DNA from: Symbiodinium natans
Taxonomy: Eukaryota > Sar > Dinophyceae > Suessiales > Symbiodiniaceae
Direction of reading: 5' to 3'
Assembly: GCA_905221605.1 (NCBI GenBank)
Contig: CAJNDS010002348.1
Location: 411,242 to 475,241, forward strand
DNA: 64,000 nucleotides
How positions within the stretch are numbered: position 1 is the stretch's first letter; each line of letters starts with the position of its first letter. The notes beneath the pieces were generated by a model that did not search any database, was not told the DNA's origin, and saw nothing but the letters and a program-made list of their open reading frames with translations. Made by a program: the position numbers and the translations under genes. Shown one piece after another: positions 52,907-63,399 of this stretch.

Positions 52907-53205
52907 GCTTCCAAAGGTTGGGCCGGTGTGGTCGAAGTTCGGGTTCATGGGTTTGGGGGATTGGGGTTTAGGGTTTAGGGTTTAGGGTTTAGGGTTTAGG
53001 GTTTAGGGTTCAGGGTTCAGGGTTTAGGGGTTAGGGGTGTAGGGGTTTAGGGGTTTAGGGGTTTAGGGGTTTAGGGGTTTAGGGGTTTAGGTCAGTGTTG
53101 GGGGTACAGGCCGGCTGTGTGTTGTGTGTGTGTGCGTGTCGAAATGTCTGAGTTTCAACCCTCAACTCGCAAAGCCGGTCCTCCCTCGCCCGCCCTACTT
53201 CCAAG

Positions 53206-53312
53206 ATGGAATCCGCCACGTTCCCGCGCATCTTGAGCTTGAAGTTGTGTTCTTCCCAGCCTCGGGGTACTTCGGTGCTTTTGGGCGCATGGCTTTGGAC
53301 GCGTATAGATGA
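53206..53312 (+). CDS. Candidate terminal exon, unidentified
   Basis: Preceded by CTCCCTCGCCCGCCCTACTTCCAAG. Two phase bases, then GIRHVPAHLELEVVFFPASG and FGAFGRMALDAYR to TGA at 53310-53312. The next exon chain begins 180 bases downstream, so a gene boundary probably lies between. Confidence 0.6.
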
Positions 53313-53489
53313 ACCCTTGGACCCATGAACCCTAGAACCCTGCAGCTTGGATCCGCGATGCGCGAATTAAGGGATTGAGCCCGCAACTTTCGGGGCAGCG
53401 GGCTGTGTGTCAAACCCTAAACCCTCAACCCCAAACCCCACATCCCAAACCCTAAACCCCCAGACCCTGTGCGACGACTCGTCTTGCAG

Positions 53490-55470
53490 GGAGTACGCGG
53501 GAAGCGCAATCTTTGACTCAACCCTCTTCGTCGGCGCGCTCTACCGGCACCTTGCTTCAAATTTCGCGCCGATAGGGCTGTCTAGGGCCCCTGTAGTGGT
53601 AGCCCCGGGCCTCTACCCTAAACCCGGTTTAGGGTTTAGGGCTTAGGGCTTAGGGTTTAGGGCTTACGAAGGGGTCGCCCTAAACCCTAAACCCTAAACT
53701 CCGACTGCCCGCTGCCACGAAGGAAGAGTTTGGGCAACGCCTCCGCGCCACCCAAAGGGCCTGCGGACGATGGCCCCGCCGAGCTGCCGAGAAGCAGTGA
53801 GTCAGTTCAAGGGGTTTTGGGCCTTTAGGGCTTTCAGGGGTTTCAGGGTTTTAGGGTCTTAGGGCCTTAGGGGTTTTTAGGGTTTTAGGGCTGTTAGTGG
53901 GGGTTCAGTTCAAGGGTTTGGGGGGGAAGCAGGGTTTGGGCGGTTTGGGCGGGGGTTTAGGGTTCTAGGGCTTTAGAGTTAACAGGTTTTAGGGTTGGGG
54001 TTCAAGGGTTTGGGGGGTTTAGGGCTTGAGGGGTTTTAGGGCTGCAAGGTTTATGGGGATTTAGGGTTTAGGGTTGTAGGGCTTTAGGTGCTTTAGGGTT
54101 TTAGGGTTTGGCGATTTAGGGCTTTTAGGGCTGTGTGGGTTTTCGGGTTTCACGGTTTAGGGCTACAGGGCTTTTAGGTTTTTTCTAGGTTCTAGGGCTT
54201 TAGGGGTTTAGGGTTTTACGGCTTTATCGGTTGTACGGTTTAGGGTAGCGCGCTAGGGTTGAGGGCTAGGAGCTTAGGTTTTGGACGATGCCCGAGTCAG
54301 GGCAAACCTCCTCAAGATGATCTCCTGAAGACTTTTGAGGGTTTGGGGAAAGAAAGCGAAGTCACCCTAAACCCTAAACCCTAAACCCTAAATTACCCCA
54401 AAAATCCTAAACCCCAAGCCCTAAACCCCAAACCCTAAACCCTAAACCCTAAACCCTAGACTTCACATGAGGTACTGTGCGTCAGAGGGCGAGGTGTGCC
54501 CATGCTCTGGCAAAGTCTTCTTCGGGCGGAAGTTTGACAACGACAAGGCCCCCGCCGCCAGCTTGGAAGCTCCCCTGTTTCTCAGGATGTTTAGGGTTTA
54601 GGGTTTAGGGTTGAGGGTTTAGGGTTGAGGGTTTCTCAGGATGAGGTCTAGGGGTTTGTAGTTTTGAGAGGGGTTTTAGGGTTTTGGAGGGTTTGTATAG
54701 GGTTTCCAGGGTTTTGTTCGGTTTATGGGGTTTATGTGGTTTTGACGGGGTTCATTAGGAGGGGTTATAGGGTTATATGAGGGTATATGGAGTTTACCCA
54801 CCGTAAGTGGGCATCAAAGACAGAGAGGCCTTGCACCAAGTCCCCGTCCCGAACGTCTGCTGGGTTTAGGGTTTAGGGTTTAGGGTTTAGGGTTTAGGGT
54901 TTAGGGTTTAGGGTTTAGGGTTGAGGGTTTGCTCAAAGCCCGAGTGCGGCCTGGGTTTTGCCAGGTCAGGGGGTGGCCTTGCACCCAGGGCTTCGGGTCT
55001 CGGATCAAAACCGCACTCAAGACAGCAACCAGCATACCCAACAGTTCAGGTAGATTTTCCTGCTCGATGACGGGTATCTTACATTTTTTTACGCAGGGGG
55101 CGGTAGCCCCTAAACCCTGAACCCTGAACCCTAAACCCTAAACCCTAAACCAGGATGGCGACAAGCTGGAACTGTCTGAGATGGTACTGGCACAGTGCCT
55201 CGGTTCGCAGCAAGCAAGCTGGGCCGGCTTCTTGGGGGGGTTCGTCGGCGGAGCTCCAGGGGTCCTTTTAGGGTTTAGGGTTTAGGGTTTAGGGTTTAGG
55301 GTTTAGGGTTTAGGGTTTAGGGTTTAGGGTTTAGGGTTCCGGTCGACGTCTGGCTTCTAGACCTTGTTTGGCAGCGGTTTGCAGCACTTACTTCGTCACA
55401 ACGGCGAAAGGGCCTTCCCAGAGCCATCCGAAGCATCCTGAGTTTCAGCACGCCCCAGACATCTTGCTGA
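53490..55470 (+). CDS. Multi-exon gene with CxC..GRKF exon and terminal exon
   Basis: Exons 53490-53576 (EYAGSAIFDSTLFVGALYRH..), 53723-53796 (KSLGNASAPPKGPADDGPAE.., donor GTGAGT), 54301-54340 (GKPPQDDLLKTFE), 54472-54547 (VCPCSGKVFFGRKFDNDK), 54828-54863 (ALHQVPVPNVCW), 55154-55202 or longer (DGDKLELSEMVLAQCL) and 55335-55470 (VPVDVWLLDLVWQRFAALTS.. to TGA). Phases agree at 53576/53723, 54547/54828 and 54863/55154; others need exons I did not find. DGDKLELSE is reminiscent of an EF-hand loop, lacking one residue. Two exon edges are made by telomere units (GTTTAGG donor at 54864, TTTAG|G acceptor at 55335). It may be more than one gene. Function unknown. Confidence 0.55.
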
Positions 55471-55789
55471 GCCACTAAACCCTAAACCCTAAACCCTAAA
55501 CCCTAAACCCTAAACCCTGAGCTTCTTGTGAAGGGGAAGTGTGGGATATAAATTCACATCAGACGCCCGAGTCCCCCAAAACTTGACGGGGTTCTTGGCC
55601 AGGAAATTGGGCGAACCAGGTTGTCTTTCGGGGTCCCTTCAACGGTCATGTTGGGTTTAGGGTTTCAGAATGGGGGGTTTTGGGGGGTTTAGGGTTTATC
55701 GGTTTTAGGGTTTAATATACTGTTTTTTTGTTTATGGTTTAGGGTTTGGAAGGGGGGAAAGAGGTACCAGTCTCCTGTTTCCCATTAAG

Positions 55790-55876
55790 AAGAAGAAAGA
55801 GACGCCTGTAAAGCCTGTAGCAAGGTACCGCATGCAGGAGGTCCATGGAGACATCGCCCGGGCCTTGGTGACCTAG
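55790..55876 (+). CDS. Candidate terminal exon KKKETPVKPVARYR...
   Basis: After CCAGTCTCCTGTTTCCCATTAAG a 28-codon frame ends at TAG 55874-55876, with MQEVHGDIARALVT at the end. It is basic. Product unknown. Confidence 0.5.
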   Translation, partial: KKKETPVKPVARYRMQEVHGDIARALVT

Positions 55877-56297
55877 GGTGCTGTAGGGTTTGGGGTTTGG
55901 GGGTTTTGTTTGGGGGGTTGTGGGTGTAGGGTTTAGGGTTTAGGGTGTAGGGTTTAGGGTTTAGGGTTTAGGGAAATTGTAGATGGCTTCGGGTCCCAAA
56001 CAACGCGTGGGCCGAACCTTTTTGACCGAGTTTTGACGGAGTTGTTTTCCTCTAAAAACTTCGGTTCGCATTGCTCAACCCTAAACCCGAAACCTTGAAC
56101 TTCCTTAAACCCTAAATCCTAAGCCCTAAGCCCTAAACCCTAAACCCTCAACCCTAAACCCTACACCCCCCTTTCTTGTTTTGGGGGGTGCCTGGCCCCT
56201 GGGGAGCATTTTTTCAGGGCTCCCGGGGGCCCTCTTTTACGGTTTAGGGTTTAGGGTTTAGGGTTTAGGGTTTAGGGTTTAGGGTTTAGGGGCGTAG

Positions 56298-56349
56298 ACA
56301 CCCATGAGCCTTGGCCCAACCTTCGCAGCCCCGAGCTCCTAGACCATAA
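56298..56349 (+). CDS. Candidate exon THEPWPNLRSPELLDH
   Basis: Acceptor GCGTAG|A, GC donor ATAA|GCTTCT. 16 codons with two phase bases on either side. Confidence 0.45.
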
Positions 56350-56869
56350 GCTTCTGGATTACCTAAACCCTACACCCTACACCCCACACCCTAAACCCTA
56401 AACCCTAAATCGAACTACCTAGACGCTACACCCCGAGCCCCTTAACCCTGGAGCCGAAACCCCCTTATAGGGTTTCGGGAGATAGGAATCCTCGAAGGGT
56501 ATGGTGCCGTGGGGGATCATTTGGGTGGGCTTCTCTTAACTCGTTTGGGCTTCGGTTAGGGCTTAGGGTTTAGGGTTTAGGGTTTAGGGTTTAGGGTTTA
56601 GGATTTAGGGTTTAGGGTTTAGGGTTTGAGGGTTTCGGGCCGGGGGGGTGGGGATGTCTTCTGATAGCAGCGATAGCAAGACACCGTACCACATAGATAA
56701 ATCACATACATTGAAAGCCTGCGCAGCCGCCTTTTTTGATTGAAACCCTAAAGCCTAAACCCTAAACCCCACACCCTGAACCCTAAACCCAACCCTAAAC
56801 CTTAAGCCCGGCCTCTCAAAAAAACACCCAGAACCCTCTGCCCAGGCCTGCACCACCTCTGGATTTCAG

Positions 56870-56911
56870 GGGGATCCTCAGATCAACCGGCCAAAGCAGT
56901 GCCTCTGCCAG
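56870..56911 (+). CDS. Candidate exon GDPQINRPKQCLCQ
   Basis: Acceptor TTTCAG|G, GC donor CCAG|GCCTC; phase 0 to 0. The ending CLCQ recalls the C-x-C motif of exons at 54472 and 61072. Confidence 0.5.
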
Positions 56912-57026
56912 GCCTCAAAGGGGTTTAGGGTTTGGGGTTTAGGGCTTAGGGTTTAGGGTTTAGGGTTTGGGGTTTGGGGTTTGGGCTTTAGGGTTTAGGG
57001 TTTAGAGCTTTAGGGTTTAGGGGTCA

Positions 57027-57175
57027 GCTGGTCGGGGATTCTTTTGAGGGTGGTTCTACTTCATTTGAGCGCGGAGGGGAGCCTGAAACTCCCAAATGGC
57101 GTGAAGATCCTTCGGAGCCTGGGGCTGGGAGTCTATCAGCTGCCGCGTGGATCGGAGCGCTTCCCAGCCCCTGAA
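57027..57175 (+). CDS. Candidate exon, frame uncertain
   Basis: After GGGGTCAG two + frames stay open: one ends at TGA 57173-57175 (..AWIGALPSP), the other continues (GVYQLPRGSERFPAPESIPP). A minus ORF also crosses it. I cannot choose. Confidence 0.35.
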
Positions 57176-57225
57176 AGCATCCCTCCAATCCATCGGCCCA
57201 GGAACCAACCCTAAACCCCCAAACC

Positions 57226-57362
57226 CCCAAACCCCTAAACCCCTAAACCCCTATAACCCCTATAACCCCTATAACCCCTATAACCCCTATAACCCCTATA
57301 ACCCCTAAACCCCTAAACCCCTAAACCCCGAAACCCCTAAACCCCTAAACCCCTAAACCCCC
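57226..57362. repeat. (ACCCCTA)n / (ACCCCTAT)n variant tract
   Basis: The tract begins with AACCCCTA units, changes to seven ATAACCCCT units (57250-57302), then returns to AACCCCTA. Nested variant blocks of this kind indicate local slippage or unequal exchange. Confidence 0.85.
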
Positions 57363-58124
57363 AAACCCTGAACAGCCCGAATGTCAAGTCCAGTGGCCTG
57401 CTCTCCACCAAAATCCCAAAAGAACTGTGGCACCCCGCCAACACCCGAAAAAGCCCACAACCAATTGCATGCCTAGATATTCAAAACAAGAACTTTACTC
57501 CTCCCCCCCCCCCCCGGTTTAGGGTTTAGGGTTTAGGGTTGGTTTAGGGTTTAGGGTTTAGGGTTTAGGGTTTAGGGTTTAGGGTTTAGGGCTTAGGGCT
57601 TAGGGTTTAGGGTTTAGGGTTTAGGGTTTAGGGTCCAGGGTTTGGGGTTTAGGGTTTAGGGTTTAGGGTTTATATAGGGCAACATGGGAGGTAGTCCATG
57701 GACTGTTGCCTCGGAGAGAAGACCCCTCTCAGCCCCAACAATGCCACCGACACCCCAAACTCCTTCATCTTGACCCCACGCCGATGAGCCCCTAGGCCAC
57801 TAAACCCTGAACTCTACGCCTACCTTAAACTCTTAAACCCTTAGACCCCTAGACCCCCAGACCCTAAACTCAACCGTTAACCCTTAAACCCTTAAACCCT
57901 TAAACCCTCAAACCCTCAAACCCTCAAACCCTCAAACCCTCAAACCCTTCAAACCCTTCAAACCCTCTAAACCCTAAAAACCCTTAAAACCCTAAAACCC
58001 CTCAAAAACCCTAAATACCCTACATACCCTAAAAACCCTAAAATCCCAAAAACCCTTCAAACCCTTCAAACCCTAAACCCTAAACCCTAAACCCCTTAAA
58101 CCCCCCCAAAACTCGAGTCCGCAG

Positions 58125-58163
58125 GCCATGGTGGGCGGGCCGGCTCCGAAGAGTCCAGCGGAG
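58125..58163 (+). CDS. Candidate exon AMVGGPAPKSPAE
   Basis: Acceptor CCGCAG|G, GC donor GAG|GCCATT; phase 0. In phase with the next candidate at 58237. Confidence 0.45.
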
Positions 58164-58236
58164 GCCATTTAGGGTTTAGGGTTTAGGGTTTAGGGTTTAG
58201 GTTTTAGGGTTTAGGGTTTAGGGTTTAGGGGTGCAG

Positions 58237-58263
58237 CAGTTGGGGCTGAAAGGCAAGCGGCAG
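58237..58263 (+). CDS. Candidate exon QLGLKGKRQ
   Basis: Acceptor GTGCAG|C, GA donor CAG|GAGTCC; phase 0. Confidence 0.4.
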
Positions 58264-58509
58264 GAGTCCTGGGGGTTTTTAGGGTTTCTTGTTGTTGTGC
58301 AGGGTTTGGGTCCCGTAAACCCTAAACCCTGTTGACCGAAAGTTGTTACCGAGCTTGACGGACTTGTGACCGAGCTTTAAACCCTAAACCCTAAACCCTA
58401 AACCCTAAACCCTAAACCCTAAACCCTAAACCCTAAACCCTAAACCCTAAACCCTAAACCCTGAACCCTGAACCCTGAACCCTGAACCCTGAACCCTAAA
58501 CCCTAAACC

Positions 58510-60250
58510 CTAAACCCTGCCTTTTTGGAACTTAGGCTCGGCTCGTAGGGTGGCTTGAGGCCTCCGGCCTGTTGGGGCTTCCCGGGGCCTTTTCGGGCTT
58601 CCTGGTTTGTTTGGGGCTTATAGAAATTGTATAGGGCTTGGGTCCCAATAACGTTTTGAACGAAACGTTTTGAACGAAATGGTTTGAACGAAACGTTTTG
58701 ACCGAAACGTTTTGACCGAACGTTTTATGTTTTGGAACTTAGTTTTTTTGCTTTTTGTGATATGGTAGGGCTCCTCAGTGCGCGCGCCGCGTGCCCGTGT
58801 GCTGGAAGCTGTCCTACCTCGTCTAGAATCTGCTGCCAGAACCTCTGAGAGGTTCCAGAGAGCCCCCCCAAGGGCTCCCCAGAGCCCAGAGCCCCCTATT
58901 CTCCGCACCGCTCAGACCCTCCCTTCTTGCAGCCTTTGCGGGGGCTTTGGGGGGGCTCGGGGGGCTCTGAGGCGGTTTGGATCATTGGCTTAAACTCAGC
59001 TGTTTAGACAAATGTCGGTGAAATTCTGGGGCTGGGGCTGGGGCAGCGCGAACCTAGAAACGGCTTGGATTAATTTACTTAAGCTGGGCTTGTTAGCTGT
59101 TTATACAAATGCTGGGGGGAGCCTAGAGGCGGCTTGGATTAACATACTTAAGCTCGGTTTGTCGATAGTCGGTTTGCCAAAAGCGATTGGAGCCAATGTA
59201 CTTCAAGTCGGCTTGCCAGCTGTTTAGACGAAGAACATGGGAAATTCAAAGTGATGCCACAGAGCCCCTCCGAATGATTAACTTGCAAGGTTCGGGACCC
59301 AGCGCCCCTCCGAATTTCAAACCTGCAAAGGTTCGGGACTGATTCCCAAAAAGTTTTAATCGAAATGTCTTGACCGAAACGTTTTTGACTGAAACGTTTT
59401 GACCGAAACGATTTTTTTGAACCTAGGTGCACACCTTTGGGTTGGGAGGGGAGGGGGTCGTAATTTGGATCCTAATTCTCCGGGGCAGTTTTTGGTGCCT
59501 TGTTGGCATCGGTGGACTCCCGAAACCTTTTGTTGGGCTTCGAGGCCTTCTTGTGGCCTTTAGGCCTTTACGTGCTTGGGGCTGAATTTGGCTTAAATTG
59601 GAGGTTGGGGAGGCCTAATGGGCTAAAGTTTGGAGCCTGAAGGGGGGGGGGATCTAATTTCTGGCTTAACTTGGGGTTTGAGGGCTAATTTGGCTTAATT
59701 TGCGCCTGGGGCCGAGTTTGGAGCCTGGGGTAAGGGTGCCTCGAGCGGGCCAGGAAAGGGTTGGACGAGGTGAGGCAGGGGAGGGGTTGCCTTTTTTTGG
59801 ATCCAGAGGTTTAAATACATTGGGCATTTGGCCTCAAAGTCAGCTGCTTAGACAAATAACCTGGGAAATTCACAATGATATCACATACAATTTCTATTTA
59901 TTTTGTCTTGAGGCTTTACAGAAATTGTAAATGGTTTGTGTCCGGAGTTTCTTGCCGTGTTTTGCCGGGTTTGGGGTCATTTTGTCATTTTCGGCTGAGT
60001 TTTTGTTTTTTTGGAAGGATGAAGGATCATTGTACGAGCTGCTCGTAATGAATCACATACAATTTGTATTTTATCCTGGCCTTCAGGGGTTTGGGGGGTT
60101 TGGTGATGTACTTGCTTTCGTTTGGGCAGTTTTGGGGCAGCGGATCCTTGTGCAGCGCTGACTTGAATAGACAATTCGCTTTGCAAATTCAAACTGATAC
60201 GCTGTCAGTTTCATTGGTATACGTAGCTTGAACAGTCAGGGAACGCGGCA
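58510..60250. repeat. Repeat-rich block without telomere tracts
   Basis: Contains AACGAAACGTTTTGACCGAAACG repeats at 58650-58735 and 59350-59415, ~80-bp tandem units (GGCTTGGATTAA.. ACTTAAGCT, 59035-59230) and AGAAATTGTA-headed segments near 58620 and 59925 that recur near 55974 and, inverted, near 63060. Possibly one transposon family; no protein was recognised. Confidence 0.55.
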
Positions 60251-60559
60251 GCCCAAATTCGAACCTCCAGCCCAACACAAGAAGAGCAGTTGAGGAACCC
60301 TGGGCCAACACGCACCGCACTCCATCCCCCCCCCCCCATGACGGTAATGGGCTTTTGGGTGTTGATTTTAGTTTATGTTGATTTTTGCTCCCTAAACCCC
60401 AAACCCCAAACCCCAAATCCCAAACCCTAAACCCTAAACCCCAAACCCTCAACCCTAAACCCTGAACCCTGAACCTTGAACCCCAAACCCCAAACCCCAA
60501 ACCCCAAACCCCAAACCCTAAACCTTAAACCCTAAGCCCAAGCCCCAAACACTAGACAG

Positions 60560-62817
60560 GATGGCCCAGCGACCTTGTGCGCGAACGAGGGGGAGATGTG
60601 GCCGGCTCAGCTCCCTTTTGCTGTTTCTTGGTGCGAGGGCTTCGGTCTTGGGTGCTATACACTCCCCTTGATTTACTTGCTTAAGAACTGCAAAATCAAA
60701 AAGAATAGAGATCCCCTATCTTGTCCTTACAATTATAAGCAAAAGTTGCGTGTAGGGAGATCCCATGATCCCTAGGTCCTGCCTGAGCAGCGGATTGCCT
60801 AAACGCGTTACGGGCTCCTGCTATCAGTAGACCGACCGTCTCCGAACTAACTCAGGGTTTAGGGTTTGGGGTGTAATTTAGGGTTAGGATGGTAGCTGGC
60901 TAGGGCCAGGCATAGACCCCTTTCGTTCAATGCATGTCGGCCCCAAGGCAATTTGGAGTCTGCAAAATGCCTAGGCCCTAAACCCTAAACCCTAAACCCT
61001 AAACCCGAAACCCGAAACCCGAAACCCTAAACAATAAACCCTAAACCCTAAACCCTAAACCCTAAACGAAGCCTTCTGGAAGCCAAGGTGCCACTGCCAA
61101 GGGAAGGCCTACTACGGCCGCAAGTTCTCGCTGGGCAAGGACCTTCAACCCTAAACCCTAAACCCTAAACCCCAAACCCTAAACCCTAAACCCTAAACCC
61201 TAAACCCTAAACCCTAAACCCTAAACCACCCCTTTTGTTACACAACGCCGTGGGTGGGTTCAGGTTTAGGGAGCGCTAAAGAGCAACACGTACCCGTACC
61301 CTGCGTGACCCTAACACTTTCTTAGAATTCTGCAAGGGTATATGGAGTGGGAGCAGGGTGTACATGAAGGTTGTGGTGCGTAGAGCTCCATATTGTGGGG
61401 GTGTCTTTTCCGGGATACTAGTTATAACAACCCTGCTTCATATATCAGGGATGAAAAGAGTAGTGAAATGAGACGGATGCCATTCTACCAAGCCCTAAAC
61501 CCTCAACCCTCAACCCCCAAACCCTAAACCCTAAACCCTAAACCCTAAACCCTAAACCCTAAATCCCCACTGTGCAGGCGCCACGGATCTTGAGCTTGGC
61601 GGAGACGGTCAAGTCCGTGTACCGCGCGCAGCACGCGGCGGGCCCAGTCATTTTAAGGATTAGGGATTTGGGATTCAGGGTTTAGGGTTTAGGATTTAGG
61701 GTTTAGGGTTAGGGTTTCGGGTTTAGGGTCTTTGGTAGGGTGGAGGACCCCAACAAGCATCCTAATTAGATTTTGTCAGCCTCGAACAGTCTGATATAGC
61801 CCTTGTAAAGATCGCGAAAAAAAACCCCTTATACACCCACTACCCGAATATAACTTGTAAGGACCTTATAAAGATATCCTTGTGTACCTGGGAAGCCCCC
61901 AAACATAGCCCCTTACATGAGATGAAGAGGCGCCACTGACTGCTAGACCTGGACTGTTCTTATTCCTCACGCCAGCGACTCTTAGGAACGCTGTGTCCTA
62001 AGCCCTAAAACCCTAAAACCCTAAATTCCTAAAAACCCTAAAACCCTAAATCCCTTAAACCCTAAGACCCTAAAACTAACACACCCGAAGCCCTAAAACG
62101 TCGTGGGCTTGAGCACATCCTGATTCTTGTTCTTCGAGCTTGCCTAAGGTTGCGGTGTAAAAGTGAGAGTGACAAAAGTTGTTCCCCTAAACCCTAAACC
62201 CTAAACCCTAAACCCTAAACCCCCTGCTAAGCCACCCTCAAAAATAGGAGTTGGCCACTGTTTCATCGGGAGTTTTAATACTCGGACCCAGAGCCCTTAT
62301 TCTCCATTGCTCAGGGGTTTCGCCTTTGAACCAAAAAGGGGCACCCTTTTTGTTCCTCCTCGTGGGGTTCCCTTGGGTCTAGTATATCTAGGGCCCAGAA
62401 CGCCACGTAAACCTAAGGATCCTACAAACAGGGTTTTTCGGATCCCCCCTTGTAGGGGCCCTGGTACCCCAATAGTAGGATCCTTACGTTTATGCGGGTT
62501 TTGTTTGGCCCCTAAATCTTCCAACCCGTTCACGGACTCATTAGGACGAGGACCGGGTCGGCTCAGTTTTTTGTCATTGGGCTTTGGTTCCGCATCGAAG
62601 GCGCCGATGTCGACTCTACACCTGGAGCCCTAAACCCCAAATCCCAAACCCTAAACTCTAAACCCTAAACCCCAAACCCCAAAGCCTAAACCCTAAACCC
62701 CAAATCGCGAAACTTGAGAAACTAAGGTGTCGGGGCAGATTCGTTGCTCTCCTACCGGCTTCGGAGGCTGGATTCCGCCTGGCACCCTCAAAACCTCTCA
62801 AAAGAGGAGAAACGTCG
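60560..62817 (+). CDS. Multi-exon gene with CxC..GRKF exon, unidentified
   Basis: Exons 60560-60638 (CANEGEMWPAQLPFAVSWCE), 61072-61139 (FWKPRCHCQGKAYYGRKF), 61578 to 61640/61641 (APRILSLAETVKSVYRAQH), 62567 to about 62624 (FFVIGLWFRIEGADVDSTP) and 62727-62817 (VGADSLLSYRLRRLDSAWHP..). Phases agree with GC donors at 60639 and about 61641, a GA donor at 61140 and a GA donor near 62625. The C-x-C-x-GK-x-[YF][YF]-GRKF block also occurs at 54472-54547, so the two genes or domains are related. A possible terminal exon is at 63268-63323. Family unknown. Confidence 0.6.
62288..62520. mobile_element. MITE family B relative plus a second imperfect inverted repeat
   Basis: 62290-62362 matches family B (GAGCCCTTATTCTCC, AAAAAGGGGCACCCTTTTT). 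Next to it, ACCTAAGGATCCTAC (62411) and GTAGGATCCTTACGT (62476) form inverted arms around a loop with its own GGATCC-rich dyad. Confidence 0.6.
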
Positions 62818-63267
62818 GTTTAGGGTTTAGGGTTTAGGGTCTAGGGTCTAGGGTCTAGGGTCTAGGGTCTAGGGTCGAGGGTTTAGATGTAAACGACCAA
62901 AAGCAATTCGTATGCCCAAACCCTGCCCAAATCCCCACCCAGCGCCATCACCACCAGCCCCAAGATGTCACAGAGCCCCAAGAAATTCAACCGAACTCCC
63001 CCCAAAGTCCCCACAGAGCAACAACCGAAACCCGCCCAAAGCGATGGACGTGCACTCTATACAATTTCTATAGACCCTAAACCCCGTTTAGGGCTTAAGG
63101 TTTAGGGTTTAGTGTTCAGGGTCAGCTCAAAAACACGCTCTCCTATCATAGGTTCTTTGGAGCCCTGGAAACCCTGACCACAACGTCTAACGTTGTTTAG
63201 GGTTTCGGGTTTTTGTTGCGGCTTCGGGTTTCCTTTTTTTTCCCGAAATCCCAAGCCACTCCTGAAG

Positions 63268-63323
63268 GTGATCCCTTGGTGGGAGCTTCCAAACACTGCT
63301 TCTGCCAACAGCTGCATGTGTGA
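63268..63323 (+). CDS. Possible terminal exon DPLVGASKHCFCQQLHV
   Basis: A pyrimidine-rich run (TTCCTTTTTTTCCCG) lies upstream of CTGAAG|G; 17 codons end at TGA 63321-63323. Phase with 62817 does not match directly, so another exon or another frame is needed. KHCFCQQ has the C-x-C motif of exon 61072. Confidence 0.4.
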
Positions 63324-63399
63324 GCCTTCATGGGACATCTGGCAGCATGCTTTACATGAAGTTGGTCTGAAAACACTTGCGACGAATCAAACGAATGAA

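Larger units (their letters stand above)
3930..63200. repeat. Interspersed telomere-type tracts (TTTAGGG)n / (CCCTAAA)n
   Basis: Short tracts, from one to about 20 units, recur every few hundred bases through the window, in both orientations, often alternating within one intron. Long clean tracts include 14088-14196, 15595-15658, 15764-15860, 16725-16843, 39304-39436, 52073-52180 and 55268-55337. They are absent or rare in 19.7-22.8 kb, 30.9-33.0 kb, 43.5-44.5 kb, 58.5-60.3 kb and 63.4-64.0 kb. They separate GC-rich islands that read as exons. Because orientation alternates and genes continue across them, they are interstitial and not a chromosome end. Confidence 0.95.

Noticed and set aside
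55610-55665. Minus-strand start exon MTVEGTPKDNLVRP
   Set aside because: A + strand reading with CAG|G and GT donor is equally possible, and neither fits neighbouring phases.
3930-63200. A true chromosome end (telomere)
   Set aside because: Tracts are short, alternate in orientation and lie inside introns of at least two conserved genes, so they are interstitial.
3930-63200. CRISPR array (regular repeats with unique islands)
   Set aside because: The repeats are 7-bp units, spacing is irregular, islands are exons of eukaryotic genes, and no cas gene is present.
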